DNA of 64,000 nucleotides from Bacillota bacterium (GCA_023401925.1 JAEXDA010000039.1:62001-126000); one strand, 5' to 3'. Counted from the stretch's first letter, positions 1 to 9,111 are shown. Program-made: numbers and translations. Notes: generated from the sequence alone by a model not told the origin.

Positions 1-378
1 TTCAGAAACATTATTTTTAATTCCCGGAATAAACCAGATCGGTTGCGAACTAACTTTATCCAGCTGCACTCGGACCATTCCGCGGGCCAACTCCTCCACA
101 CCGGCAGGAGCAAGAAGATGAGGCAATTCATATAAACCAACGTTGGAAGTGATCATCCCTGAAGCCAAAATCAAACTCAAATCTTCCTGTTTAATACCGG
201 CTTCCATTACGGCAGCGCTTAACGCTTCCATAACTCCATTTTCCAGGATTTGCTTACTTCCGGTTATAGCCGTGTCCCGCACTCCAACTTCCTTGGCAAC
301 CCGCGCGATAACTCGTTTGCCTTGCCAAATACTCACCCTGGTGTTCGTCGTACCCGTATCGATTGTCGCAATATACAT
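1..378 (-). CDS. dgoK: 2-dehydro-3-deoxygalactonokinase, 3' end outside window
   Basis: Phosphorylates 2-keto-3-deoxygalactonate, the second step of D-galactonate breakdown. About 126 N-terminal residues are present and the frame runs off the left edge. The start MYIATIDTGTTNTRVSIW carries the sugar-kinase/ASKHA phosphate-1 loop (DTGTTNTR), and the later text (LILASGMITSNVGLYELPHL) matches the DgoK family. The ATG at 378 is preceded by GAGGATG. It is the last visible gene of a dgoR-dgoD-dgoA-dgoK run, 21 bases after the aldolase stop, so it is most likely cotranscribed. The family assignment rests on the N-terminal third only. Confidence 0.85.
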   Translation of the reverse strand, partial: MYIATIDTGTTNTRVSIWQGKRVIARVAKEVGVRDTAITGSKQILENGVMEALSAAVMEAGIKQEDLSLILASGMITSNVGLYELPHLLAPAGVEELARGMVRVQLDKVSSQPIWFIPGIKNNVSE

Positions 379-399
379 TTTTCAATCATCCTCAGTGTT

Positions 400-1057
400 T
401 CATTCTTTCAACGCATTAACATATGACCCGGCTGTTTCCCTTATTTTTGCATAATCGCCGGATAAAATTGCTTGCTTATCGACTAAATTGCCGCCGATCC
501 CGACTCCTTTAACTCCGGATTTGATAAATTCTTTGATATTGCTTACGGTTACACCCCCCACGGCTAAAACCGGAATATGATTCAAGGGAGCTAAAACAGC
601 TTTAATATAATCAATTCCCAAAAGACCCGCAGGGAAAAGTTTTTACCAAATCAGCGCCACACTCATGCGCCAGCACCATTTCCGTTGGCGTGAATGCTCC
701 TGGAATCGAAATCTTTCCCAACTTTTTAGTCTCTCGAATAACCTCGGAACTTACATTCGGCGAAATAATAAACTCGGCGCCTGCAGCAACAACTCGCTTC
801 ACTTGATCTACGGTGATCACCGTTCCCGCGCCGAGACTAACCCGGTCCCCAAAGCTTTCTTTGATTCGTTCCATCGAACGAATCCCATCATTTGCTTTCG
901 CCTCATCCCTTTGATCAAGAGTGACTTCTAACAAAGAAATTCCTCCGTCTACCAATGCTCCAACCGTTTCCATCATACGATCGGATCCTATCCCCCGGAT
1001 GATGGCTATCAGTTTCCGTTCAAAGATATTGTGAAGCAATATATTTTCCAATCCCAT
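400..1057 (-). pseudogene. dgoA: 2-dehydro-3-deoxy-6-phosphogalactonate aldolase, single-base frameshift
   Basis: KDPG/KDPGal aldolase family, which splits 2-keto-3-deoxy-6-phosphogalactonate into pyruvate and glyceraldehyde-3-phosphate. The N-terminal frame (1057 to about 632) has the family hallmarks IAIIRG, LEVTLDQRDE and GAGTVITVDQV, and breaks in the substrate-lysine motif (DLVKTFPCGSFGN, stop). The C-terminal frame (about 632 to 400) resumes with GIDYIKAVLAPLNHIPVLAVGGV. Removing one C from the CCC run (plus-strand GGG at 632-634) restores KTFPAGLLGIDYIKA, exactly the family consensus. Everything else is intact, so this is either a very recent mutation or a homopolymer sequencing error. 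It sits between dgoD and dgoK in the expected order. Confidence 0.88.
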
Positions 1058-1130
1058 ACCCCTTTCCCAAACTTATCCTATCGGTTGCAACACTCCTATC
1101 AATTCCGTAAGAAATTTATCCAAAAATACA

Positions 1131-2285
1131 TTACCATTCGGCAACCGTGCCGTCATAATTTCTCCAAAGCGGGTTTTTCCAATTATGTCCTTCTTTGCCG
1201 GCTTCAATAACTTTAGCTTCATCGATCTCGATTCCCAAACCCGGTCCTTCGGGAATCTGGATGAAACCATCCTCGTACTTAAACACCGATGATTCTTTAA
1301 GGTAATCTAATAAATCATTTCCTTTATTGTAATGAATTCCTAAACTTTGCTCTTGAATCGCCACATTCGGCGTACAAGCGTCAAGCTGAATACAAGATGC
1401 CAGAGCGATCGGACCCAAGGGGCAATGCGGTGCAACTGACACATCAAACGCTTCGGCCATAGCGGCAATTTTTTTACATTCACTAATCCCCCCGGAGTGG
1501 GACAAATCTGGCTGAATAATGTCTACATACCCATCCGTGAATAATCTTTTAAAATCCCACCGTGAAAACATCCGTTCACCTGTAGCTATCGGTATCGTGG
1601 TATGCCGGGAAATCTCACGTAACGTTTCAATGTTTTCCGATAAAACCGGTTCTTCAATGAACATCGGTTTATAGGGTTCTAATTCTTTGGCTAATACCTT
1701 CGCCATACTCTTATGGACCCGCCCATGAAAATCCACGCCAATCCCCAATCCGTTCCCAAATCTTTCTCTTAATGCGGCAACTCGGGCAACGGAATTCTCA
1801 ATCTTATTAAAACTATCGATGTAATGCATCTCTTCGGTCGCATTCATTTTAACTGCAGTAAAACCTGCCTGGACCATTTTTTCAGCCGCTTCAACTACAT
1901 CGGAAGGGCGATCCCCGCCAATCCAATTGTAAACTCTTAGTTTTTCCCGGCACCTGCCACCCAATAAATCATATATTGGAGCATTGTAATACTTTCCTTT
2001 AATATCCCATAACGCTTGATCAATCCCCGATATAGCACTCATCGTCTCGGCTCCGCCACGGTAAAAGAAGCCTCTGTACATAATCTGCCAAATATCTTCA
2101 ATATGTAAAGGATTTTTCCCGATTAAACAGTCGCTTATTTCTTCCACAGCAGCTTTAACCGTTGCCGCTTTCCCTTCAACAATGGGTTCTCCCCAACCAT
2201 TCAACCCTTCATCGGTTTCTATTTTCAAAAACAACCACCGTGGTTTAACAGTGAACAAATCGAATCGTTTAATTTTCATCAGCAT
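1131..2285 (-). CDS. dgoD: D-galactonate dehydratase
   Basis: Enolase-superfamily enzyme that dehydrates D-galactonate to 2-keto-3-deoxygalactonate. At 384 aa it has the usual length. The N-terminal capping domain (PRWLFLKIETDEGLNGWGEP) is followed by a barrel with the metal ligands in GVDFHGR, FIEEP and ATGER, and the C-terminal APHCPLGPIALA with the catalytic His. The first ATG (2285) follows GAGAGG with short spacing; the ATG two codons later (2279) aligns better with known DgoD N-termini, so the start is uncertain by two residues. It is the first structural gene after the regulator, with an operator-like site 89 bases upstream. Confidence 0.95.
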   Translation of the reverse strand: MLMKIKRFDLFTVKPRWLFLKIETDEGLNGWGEPIVEGKAATVKAAVEEISDCLIGKNPLHIEDIWQIMYRGFFYRGGAETMSAISGIDQALWDIKGKYYNAPIYDLLGGRCREKLRVYNWIGGDRPSDVVEAAEKMVQAGFTAVKMNATEEMHYIDSFNKIENSVARVAALRERFGNGLGIGVDFHGRVHKSMAKVLAKELEPYKPMFIEEPVLSENIETLREISRHTTIPIATGERMFSRWDFKRLFTDGYVDIIQPDLSHSGGISECKKIAAMAEAFDVSVAPHCPLGPIALASCIQLDACTPNVAIQEQSLGIHYNKGNDLLDYLKESSVFKYEDGFIQIPEGPGLGIEIDEAKVIEAGKEGHNWKNPLWRNYDGTVAEW

Positions 2286-2373
2286 TTATCCTCTCAGCCT
2301 ATTATTTTACTCAAAGAACCCTTATCAAAAAATATTTAAAAAAACCCAGTCGTTGTCCTCCCTTTCAATTATG

Positions 2374-2394
2374 TGTATTACTGTATTACAGCTT
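2374..2394. promoter_or_regulatory. Probable DgoR operator upstream of dgoD
   Basis: TGTATTACTGTATTACAGCT(T) lies between the regulator stop and dgoD. Its core CTGTATTACAG is a perfect 11-bp palindrome, and 20 of 21 bases recur at 3191-3211 upstream of the regulator. Both copies are preceded by TTCAATT. The palindromic form and the position at both transcription starts fit a FadR-type GntR repressor; binding is inferred. Confidence 0.7.
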
Positions 2395-2465
2395 AGGGCA
2401 TAAAAAAATGGATAGAATACTCCTCAATCAACAATCCAAAGATTGATATTTCCAGGCTAACCATA

Positions 2466-3167
2466 CTAAACCGTCTTGGCCAATAACTTCATTTTTTCAA
2501 TACTGCTCTCAATTGCCCGTTCCATAAAATAGCTGGCGGCTTTGGAATCTCTGTTTTTAATGGCTTCAAAGATATTTTTGTGGCCATAGTTCCCTAATTC
2601 CAAACCCAGCTGATTGTTCATCTCTTCAAGATGGGTAAAAATCGGTTCTTTTAACATCAACAAAACATTTTCAATCACCGAGTTTTTGGCCATTTTAGCA
2701 ATGCAAAAATGAAAATCAAAATCTTCGATGGAATATTTTTCGATATTTCTTTGATCAAAGGATTCATTCATCTGATCGACAATTTTTTTCAACTGATCAA
2801 TTTCCTCAGCAGTAGCCCGACTCGCGGCAAGCTCACAACTTTGCATCTCCAAACCCTTTCTGAACTCCAATAACTCAATAATTCCCTTGGGTTCCAAAAT
2901 CAGCATTGGAATAATGGCATTCAAATAAATACTCGCCTCGGGTTTTTTAACAAATGTCCCCTCGCCGCTGCGGGACTCCACCAGGCCAATGGCTACCAGT
3001 TTTTGGATAGCGGCCCGTACCGAAATACGGCTGACCCCAAATGAATCGGCTAAATCATTTTCCGATGGCAATTTAGTGCCCGGAGCAAAAACACGATGGG
3101 CAATATTATCTTTAAGTTGTTCAAAAATTTGATCACTGACATTACTTTTTTGAACCCGTATAATCAT
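2466..3167 (-). CDS. dgoR: GntR/FadR-family regulator of galactonate genes
   Basis: 233 aa. The N-terminal winged helix-turn-helix (about residues 10-75) shows GntR signatures (APGTKLPSENDLADSFGVSRISVRAAIQKL, quoted in part; then GLVESRSGEGTFV). The all-helical FCD effector domain (about 95-225) has the metal-binding pattern D..FH near DFDFHFCIA and a late His near YGHKNIFEAI. It lies directly upstream of dgoD-dgoA-dgoK and has a copy of the shared palindrome 24 bases before its start, so it is probably an autoregulated repressor relieved by galactonate. The specific name DgoR is by context. Confidence 0.85.
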   Translation of the reverse strand: MIIRVQKSNVSDQIFEQLKDNIAHRVFAPGTKLPSENDLADSFGVSRISVRAAIQKLVAIGLVESRSGEGTFVKKPEASIYLNAIIPMLILEPKGIIELLEFRKGLEMQSCELAASRATAEEIDQLKKIVDQMNESFDQRNIEKYSIEDFDFHFCIAKMAKNSVIENVLLMLKEPIFTHLEEMNNQLGLELGNYGHKNIFEAIKNRDSKAASYFMERAIESSIEKMKLLAKTV

Positions 3168-3190
3168 GTATTATCAACAATCCATTCAAT

Positions 3191-3211
3191 TGTATTGCTG
3201 TATTACAGCTT
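3191..3211. promoter_or_regulatory. Probable DgoR operator upstream of its own gene
   Basis: TGTATTGCTGTATTACAGCT(T), 20 of 21 bases identical to the site at 2374-2394 and containing the same perfect palindrome CTGTATTACAG. It is 24 bases upstream of the GntR regulator start, where a repressor would block its own transcription. Confidence 0.7.
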
Positions 3212-3456
3212 TGATAATAGAGTTCGCTATAAATTTTTAGACTCCTGCTTTTTTCAAACTATTTGATTCGTTATTTTTCAGAAAATCTATCAATACCCGG
3301 TAATTTCGTTTAAAGGCCGTAAGTAACCCTTTGTCGAATCTTTTTCGTATTCAACTTTAAGCAACTTCTCCCAAGTTAAACATCATATGATCAACATAAA
3401 TGCTTTATGCACCTGAAACCAATAATCATCATCCTGTATTTGTATAAATAAAAAAC
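3212..3456. other. Non-coding spacer between two operons
   Basis: AT-rich stretch between the terminator of the ribose-type transporter and the regulator operator. No coding potential or further clear motif was seen; it should hold the promoter of the dgo operon, but no consensus -35/-10 pair could be picked with confidence. Confidence 0.5.
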
Positions 3457-3480
3457 CAGCTAAACTTTGTTATTTAGCTG
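3457..3480 (-). terminator. Rho-independent terminator after the ribose-type permease
   Basis: Perfect 8-bp stem CAGCTAAA / TTTAGCTG with an 8-base loop. On the minus strand it is followed by GG and a T-run (plus-strand 3449-3456); A/T runs on both sides would let it act in both directions. It closes the transporter/kinase operon, 33 bases after its last gene. Confidence 0.85.
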
Positions 3481-3512
3481 ATTTTTTATTATCGCCTAAT
3501 TCTTTATATCAC

Positions 3513-4478
3513 TTACGCATCTTTGTTTAAATCGAAAATTACAGCCACCAGGATAATGATACCCATTGCAATCGTCTGCCAATAAGATGATACACCCAGC
3601 AAACTCAAGGCGTTGTTAATAACTCCAATAATCACTAGACCCAGTGTGGTTTGAATGATTCCCCCACGACCGCCCGACATACTGGTCCCACCCATTGCCA
3701 CCGCAGCAATAGCATTTAACTCATAGCCTTGGGCTGCATTAGGTTGTCCAGCTTGTAATCTGGAAGCCAATGCCGCTCCACCCAGCGCAGCCAATACTGA
3801 ACAAATCATATAAACGTAAAACTTAATCTTGACGATATTAATCCCGCTCAGTTTGGCAACTTCTTCATTACTTCCGACGGCAAAAACATACCGACCAAAG
3901 CAAGTTCGGGTTAATACAATATGAGCGATAACCATAATGATAGCCGTCACAATTACCATTACCGGTATGGGGCCAATATATCCTATCCCCATCCAACTGA
4001 AGGAATCCGGTAAACCAAAAACCGGTCTGGATTCGGTATATACATAAGCTAAACCGCGGGCCACACTCATAATCGCCAAAGTGGCAATAAAGGGGGGCAC
4101 TTTTAACTTAGCAATGTTCAGCGCCATAATACCGCCAAAAATACCTCCAATAACAATTGCAGTTGCCAGAATCACCAACACTCCAGTTAAAATGCTGGCG
4201 TTGGGAAAGAATTTGATCGTCACGGTAGCCACGATGCCTGCCAATGCCGCCACAGATCCCACCGACAAATCAATTCCATTGGATAGGATTACAAAAGTCA
4301 TTCCTGTAGCCAGTAGCGCATTAATGGCAATCTGCATCATGACATTGACCAAATTGTTGGGATCAATGAAACGCGGTACAAAGAGAGCCGACATAACTAT
4401 CAGCATCACAAAAAAAAGTACCAGCGAGTTTTCCTTTGCGTATTTGCTAAGCCGCTTTAAATCTAAGGTATTGCCCAT
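3513..4478 (-). CDS. Ribose-type sugar ABC transporter permease
   Basis: 321 aa, RbsC/BPD_transp_2 family inner-membrane permease with 8-10 hydrophobic segments. The family signatures NGIDLSVGSVAALAG and a late glycine-rich loop (AVAMGGTSMSGGRGG) are present. GGGAGG lies 9 bases before the ATG. It is the last gene of the operon, 14 bases after the ATPase, and is followed by a terminator. Substrate is unknown; the RbsABC class carries pentoses, hexoses, sugar alcohols and autoinducers. Confidence 0.9.
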   Translation of the reverse strand: MGNTLDLKRLSKYAKENSLVLFFVMLIVMSALFVPRFIDPNNLVNVMMQIAINALLATGMTFVILSNGIDLSVGSVAALAGIVATVTIKFFPNASILTGVLVILATAIVIGGIFGGIMALNIAKLKVPPFIATLAIMSVARGLAYVYTESRPVFGLPDSFSWMGIGYIGPIPVMVIVTAIIMVIAHIVLTRTCFGRYVFAVGSNEEVAKLSGINIVKIKFYVYMICSVLAALGGAALASRLQAGQPNAAQGYELNAIAAVAMGGTSMSGGRGGIIQTTLGLVIIGVINNALSLLGVSSYWQTIAMGIIILVAVIFDLNKDA

Positions 4479-4492
4479 TCGATTAACCTCCC

Positions 4493-5995
4493 TTAACTTC
4501 CACTAATACTGGCGAGTTGCAAAATATCTTTCTCAGTAATTCCTTGATTATCGATGATTCCTGAAACTTTTCCTTCCCGCATCACCATGACCCGGTCCGA
4601 AACCCCCAGAATCTCCGGAAGCTCCGAAGAAACCATAATAATGCTGCCGCCCTCTTCTACAAATTTCTTCATCAAACTATAGATTTCAGCCTTGGCATTC
4701 ACATCAATGCCCCGGGTAGGCTCGTCCATAATAAGGATTTTGGACTTGGCGGCAAGCCATTTGGCGATAACCACCTTTTGCTGATTACCACCGGAAAGAT
4801 TTTTTACCGGAGCGTTCGCACTCGGTGTTTTTGTGCGTAACATTTGTATAAAATCTTCAGCGATTTGTGATTCCCACCGGAAGTTGATAAAACCAAATCG
4901 AGAATTTACAAATAAACTGGCAAGAGAGGTATTTTCCTTAACGCTCTTTGACAATAAAAGTCCTTGATTCCGCCGGTCTTCCGGTATCAAGCCCACACCT
5001 GCTTTGATCGCTTGTTGAGGCTCAGTAAATCTTACCGGCTCACCGTTTAAAAAACATTCTCCGCTGTCAATACTGTCCGCGCCGAAGATGGCCCTCATCA
5101 CTTCAGTCCTACCTGCACCTATTAAACCTGCCACACCTAAAATTTCTCCCCGTCTCAAGCGAAAAGAAATATTTTCAAAAACTCCTTTGCGGGTATAATT
5201 TTGAATCTCCAATACTACTTCGTCGGCAGGAGGTATTTCCGATTTATAATAAAATTGCGTAACTTCTCTACCTACCATTAGCGCAATCATATGGCTTTCA
5301 TCAATTTCTTGAAGAGATACCGTCTTTACAAGCTGTCCATCCCGCAGGATAGTAACTGTATCTCCAATTCTAGCGATTTCTTTTAAACGATGGGATATAT
5401 ATATAATGGCTACATTTTCTCGTTTTAACTTGTCAATCACTTTAAAAAGCGCTTCAACTTCATGTTCTGACAAAGATGAGGTTGGCTCATCCATAATGAC
5501 CAATGAACTATTTTGTGAGACCGCCCTGGCAATCTCCACCATCTGCTTGTCGGCATTGCTTAATCGGCGAATAACCGCCTTCGGACTGATCTGAATTCCA
5601 ATATTTTCTAATAATTGACTGGTATCCTTGTTCATCTTCTTGCGATCGACAAAACCGGACTTACCGATTTTCGGTTCCCGGCCCAGAAAAATATTTTCAG
5701 CAACTGTGAGGTCGGGAATAACGCTTAATTCCTGGTGAATTACACTAATACCGGCAGCCAAAGACTCACGGGTATTTTTAAAATTAACTTCCTGACCGTT
5801 TAATTTGATACTTCCTTCATCGCGAGAATATACACCGGAAATAATTTTGATTAAAGTCGATTTTCCAGCGCCATTTTCGCCCAATAATACATGCACCTTG
5901 CCGGGATAAATATTCAAATTAATATTTGACAAAGCCTTGACCCCAGGAAAAGTTTTACTAACTCCGGCCATTTCTATCAATGGCATTTGATGCAT
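4493..5995 (-). CDS. Ribose-type sugar ABC transporter ATPase (double domain)
   Basis: 500 aa, two fused ABC domains as in RbsA/MglA. Domain 1 has Walker A GENGAGKST (about 37-45), signature LSNADKQMVEIARA and Walker B LVIMDEPTSSL. Domain 2 has the degenerate Walker A GLIGAGRTEV, signature LSGGNQQKVVIAKWL and Walker B ILIMDEPTRGID. AGGAGG lies 7 bases before the ATG. It energises the permease downstream; the substrate-binding protein gene is upstream, separated by a small inverted-repeat element. Confidence 0.93.
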   Translation of the reverse strand: MHQMPLIEMAGVSKTFPGVKALSNINLNIYPGKVHVLLGENGAGKSTLIKIISGVYSRDEGSIKLNGQEVNFKNTRESLAAGISVIHQELSVIPDLTVAENIFLGREPKIGKSGFVDRKKMNKDTSQLLENIGIQISPKAVIRRLSNADKQMVEIARAVSQNSSLVIMDEPTSSLSEHEVEALFKVIDKLKRENVAIIYISHRLKEIARIGDTVTILRDGQLVKTVSLQEIDESHMIALMVGREVTQFYYKSEIPPADEVVLEIQNYTRKGVFENISFRLRRGEILGVAGLIGAGRTEVMRAIFGADSIDSGECFLNGEPVRFTEPQQAIKAGVGLIPEDRRNQGLLLSKSVKENTSLASLFVNSRFGFINFRWESQIAEDFIQMLRTKTPSANAPVKNLSGGNQQKVVIAKWLAAKSKILIMDEPTRGIDVNAKAEIYSLMKKFVEEGGSIIMVSSELPEILGVSDRVMVMREGKVSGIIDNQGITEKDILQLASISGS

Positions 5996-6035
5996 GGTCT
6001 TTCCTCCTGACTTTCGAGTACTCAGCGCGCCGGCC

Positions 6036-6155
6036 GAGGCTGTCTAAAAAGCAACTTAAAATCAATAAGAAATACAATATATAGTTTCGTCGGATGTGCA
6101 AATTTCAATATACTGTATTTCTTTATCATTAATTTCCTTTTGGGACAGCCCCCTC
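6036..6155. mobile_element. MITE-like inverted-repeat element (about 120 bp)
   Basis: The ends are inverted copies: GAGGCTGTCTAAAAAG on the left and, read in reverse complement, GAGGGGGCTGTCCCAAAAGG on the right. An inner pair, AAGAAATACAATATATAG and the reverse complement of CAATATACTGTATTTCTT, extends the palindrome. No transposase is present. Ends of the GAGGCTGTC..AAAAG form are typical of transposon terminal repeats, so a non-autonomous miniature element is inferred. GC-rich alternating CG tracts flank both sides. It sits between the binding-protein and ATPase genes of one operon and would fold into a hairpin in the mRNA. Confidence 0.6.
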
Positions 6156-6263
6156 GCGCGCGACTTCCAGCAACCAGATAACCGGGGCAGTGGAAGGAGA
6201 TGTTTCCTTCCACCGTAAACCTAACCTTGATATCTAAGTTTTAAACTATAACCCCGTTAGCTC

Positions 6264-7178
6264 TTAAAGATTGGTTTTATCAATTACTTTTGGAGCGATT
6301 GGAATTAATTTGGGAACGGTTTTGCCATTCAGTTTATCCATGACGGCATCCAAAGTTCTAGCACCGATAGCCGCAGGATCTTGGGCTATATCGGCTTTCC
6401 AGAGTCCACCACTTTTGATTTCAGCGATGCCTTCGGGATTACCGTCGAAACCAATGACTTGGACGTTACGGTTAGCAGCTTTGATTGCAGATAAAGCACC
6501 CATGGCAAAAGGATCGCCAACACCAAAAACCACTTGAAGATTGGGGAATTTAACGAGCATGTTTTGGGTAACATCGGCAGCTTTTGCCTGATCGCCCGAG
6601 CAGTTTTGAACGTCGACCACTTTGATATCGGGATAATTCTTTGCTAAGAATTCTTTGAAACCTTTTTCACGGTTAACGCAACTTTCAACTTCGGAATATG
6701 TTACAATTGCAACTTCCCCTTTAGACTTGGGAAGCATTTTCTTGGCTACATAATCGGCTGCCAATTCGCCGCCTTTGTAGTTATCAGTGGCGACATGGGC
6801 TGTCGTTTGTCCGTCCGATGAAATATCCATTGTGAAGACAGGAATATTTACTTTGTTGGCAAGTTCCACCATGGATTTGCTTCCTGCGGAATTGGTGGGG
6901 CAAAGGATAATCGCATTCACCTTTTGGGTAATAAAATCTTGAACCTGGCTAAGTTGTTTGTTGGAATCTCTGGAGGCATCTTGAACGATCAATTTGACTC
7001 CGAGTTTCTTTGCCCTTGCGATTAAGGATTTCTCAATGTTGTTGTAGAAAACATGCTCACGGGTGAGCAAGCTGACGCCGACAACAACTTTTTTGGGAGC
7101 CGCGATTGCAGCCACAGTAAGGCTTAAAATCATGAGAACCACGAGCGAGACGAGGATAATCCGGGTAAATCTTTTCAT
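6264..7178 (-). CDS. Sugar ABC transporter substrate-binding protein
   Basis: Periplasmic-binding-protein-like domain 4 (RbsB type), about 304 aa. An N-terminal signal peptide (MKRFTR, then a hydrophobic stretch ending AAIAA) precedes the mature domain VVGVSLLTREHVFYNNIEK. Typical features are QDASRDSNKQLSQVQDFI, GVGDPFAMGALSAIKAA and VIGFDGNPEGI. The ATG at 7178 is chosen because GGGAGG lies 7 bases upstream; a start five codons earlier would place the site inside the gene. No lipobox is evident at the cleavage region, although this class is usually lipid-anchored in Gram-positives. First of the three transporter genes. Confidence 0.88.
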   Translation of the reverse strand: MKRFTRIILVSLVVLMILSLTVAAIAAPKKVVVGVSLLTREHVFYNNIEKSLIARAKKLGVKLIVQDASRDSNKQLSQVQDFITQKVNAIILCPTNSAGSKSMVELANKVNIPVFTMDISSDGQTTAHVATDNYKGGELAADYVAKKMLPKSKGEVAIVTYSEVESCVNREKGFKEFLAKNYPDIKVVDVQNCSGDQAKAADVTQNMLVKFPNLQVVFGVGDPFAMGALSAIKAANRNVQVIGFDGNPEGIAEIKSGGLWKADIAQDPAAIGARTLDAVMDKLNGKTVPKLIPIAPKVIDKTNL

Positions 7179-7245
7179 GTTTGTTCCTCCCATTTTTGAT
7201 TTTTTGTATGCAAAAGGGCTTTTTGGCTACCCCTTTTACCAAAGG

Positions 7246-8097
7246 TTAAGCTTTACCTGCGCTACCGCAAAGGTTAATTTTTTGTTTTACGATTTCTTGA
7301 ACGGCTTTTTTCCCACCAGCCATAAATTTCTTGGGGTCGATAATACTTTGATCAACTAGCGCATCCCGAACTCCCCGAGTTAGCGCAGCCCGAAGCTCGG
7401 TGGCAAAATTGACCTTGCTAATACCAAGTGCAATTGCTTTTCGCACCATATCATCGGGAACACCGGAAGCACCATGGAGTACCAAAAGCACTTCGACGAC
7501 CTTACGTATTTCTCCAAGTCTTTCAAAGTCCAGTTTGGGTTCTCCTTTATAAAAACCATGGGCGGTTCCAATCGCAACGGCCAAAGAATCGATCCCGGTC
7601 TGCTTCACAAATTCCTTTGCTTCAGCCGGATCGGTATAGGTTGCCGACTTATCGCTAACCTCCAAACCATCTTCTTTACCCCCGACTTTACCCAGTTCGG
7701 CTTCAACGGGAATCCCGACCGCATGGGACATTTCCACGACTCGTTTTGAAATTGCGATATTTTCTTCAAAAGGAAGCTTTGAGCCATCAATCATAATCGA
7801 TGTATATCCAGCGTGTAATGCCTGTACCCCCAAATCAAAACTTTCACCATGATCAAGGTGAAGAGCTACCGGAACCGGGCAGGACTCGGCAGCAGCGCGA
7901 ACCATGGCCGCCAACATTTTAACTCCGGCATATTTGACAGTGCCCGGTGTGGTTTGTATCATCACAGGAGCCCGGAGTTCAGTCGCTGTCTCCAATACCG
8001 CTTGAACCATTTCCATATTTTCAATATTAAATGCCGCTACCGCATAATTTCCCTTTTGGGCATCTTCCAGCATTCGCTTACTTGTAACCAAAGGCAT
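7246..8097 (-). CDS. Class II fructose/tagatose-bisphosphate aldolase family
   Basis: 283 aa zinc aldolase related to GatY/KbaY/FbaA; cleaves ketose 1,6-bisphosphates to dihydroxyacetone phosphate and an aldehyde phosphate. The active-site Asp and first zinc His sit in LHLDHGE, the Glu/Gly loop in AELGKVGGKEDG, the other zinc His residues in GTAHGFY and LHGASG, and the phosphate site in KVNFATELR. It follows a PfkB kinase that could supply the bisphosphate. The true substrate (fructose, tagatose or another ketose) cannot be read from sequence alone. Confidence 0.88.
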   Translation of the reverse strand: MPLVTSKRMLEDAQKGNYAVAAFNIENMEMVQAVLETATELRAPVMIQTTPGTVKYAGVKMLAAMVRAAAESCPVPVALHLDHGESFDLGVQALHAGYTSIMIDGSKLPFEENIAISKRVVEMSHAVGIPVEAELGKVGGKEDGLEVSDKSATYTDPAEAKEFVKQTGIDSLAVAIGTAHGFYKGEPKLDFERLGEIRKVVEVLLVLHGASGVPDDMVRKAIALGISKVNFATELRAALTRGVRDALVDQSIIDPKKFMAGGKKAVQEIVKQKINLCGSAGKA

Positions 8098-8145
8098 TTT
8101 GGCAACACATCCCTTATTTATTGTTTCCCTATTTGAATTAAGGCC

Positions 8146-9081
8146 TCATGAACAAATTTTTTCAATATTGACCTGCGGCAGCATTTTCTGAAAGTCTTCA
8201 GCCGTACAAAGTAGAGTACCCTCGCGAATCAAGGAAGCATTGGCCGCCGCTACTCCATACCGAAGCATGTCCGAAATTTCCAGTTGTCGTTCTATAGCCA
8301 TACATACTCCGGCCACCAGGGAATCACCGGCGCCTTGAACTCCCCGCACTTCAATACTGGATGCCGGCGCAAACCAAGCTTGATCCTTACTTACGACAAC
8401 CGCGCCATCTTTTCCCATGGTAACACAGACAATACCCACTCCTTGTTCAATGAGTTTCCTGGAAATATCAACGATATCCTGTTTATTTTGCACCTTCACT
8501 TTAAATGCAGATTCGAATTCATACAGGTTGGGTTTAATAAAATACGGACCAGCTTTCAAACCATTCAGAAACAACTCCCCATCAGCATCTAAAACTGTTT
8601 TGACTCCGCCTTCTTTTACGGTTGTGATTAGAGTCTGATAAATATCTTTGGGAACTCCAGCCGGGACACTGCCGTTAAAAACCATTATCGATGAATTTTT
8701 GACCCTGTCATAAACCAATTTGCAAAGCTCAGGTAAAATTTCCGGAATGACCGGATAACCATTTTCATTAAACTCGGTCATCACGTGACTTTGTTCATCA
8801 AAAACCTTCACATTGGTTCTAAGGATCCCTTCAATATTGATAAACTGGTATTGGATACCGCTTTGTTCCAAACTGGCCTGGACAAAATCCCGGTTATTGA
8901 TATAATCGAAGCCTAAAGCCTCAGTCTGTCCTCCCAATTGGTGAACCGCAATACTTACATTAATACCCTTGCCCGATAAGTCGGAACGGGTGTGAATCAC
9001 CCGGTTTAACCCGCCATACTTGAAATCTTTAATTGTAATGGTCCTGTCAATGCAAGGATTTAGCGTTAGTGTTGTAATCAC
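8146..9081 (-). CDS. PfkB-family 1-phosphofructokinase / tagatose-6-phosphate kinase
   Basis: 311 aa, FruK/LacC subgroup. Hallmarks are the N-terminal LTLNPCIDRTI, the SGKGINVSIAVHQLGG substrate loop and the C-terminal catalytic GVQGAGDSLVAGV with its base Asp. The start is GTG at 9081, placed by an AAGGAGGAG site 8 bases upstream. Expected to add the second phosphate to a ketose monophosphate, giving the bisphosphate used by the next gene product (aldolase). Confidence 0.88.
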   Translation of the reverse strand: MITTLTLNPCIDRTITIKDFKYGGLNRVIHTRSDLSGKGINVSIAVHQLGGQTEALGFDYINNRDFVQASLEQSGIQYQFINIEGILRTNVKVFDEQSHVMTEFNENGYPVIPEILPELCKLVYDRVKNSSIMVFNGSVPAGVPKDIYQTLITTVKEGGVKTVLDADGELFLNGLKAGPYFIKPNLYEFESAFKVKVQNKQDIVDISRKLIEQGVGIVCVTMGKDGAVVVSKDQAWFAPASSIEVRGVQGAGDSLVAGVCMAIERQLEISDMLRYGVAAANASLIREGTLLCTAEDFQKMLPQVNIEKICS

Positions 9082-9111
9082 TCCAAATCTCCTCCTTGTT
9101 GCAAAAAGCAG

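Noticed and set aside
3513..7178. Ribose transporter rbsABC
   Set aside because: The family is right, but the neighbouring enzymes are not ribokinase; the substrate cannot be assigned.
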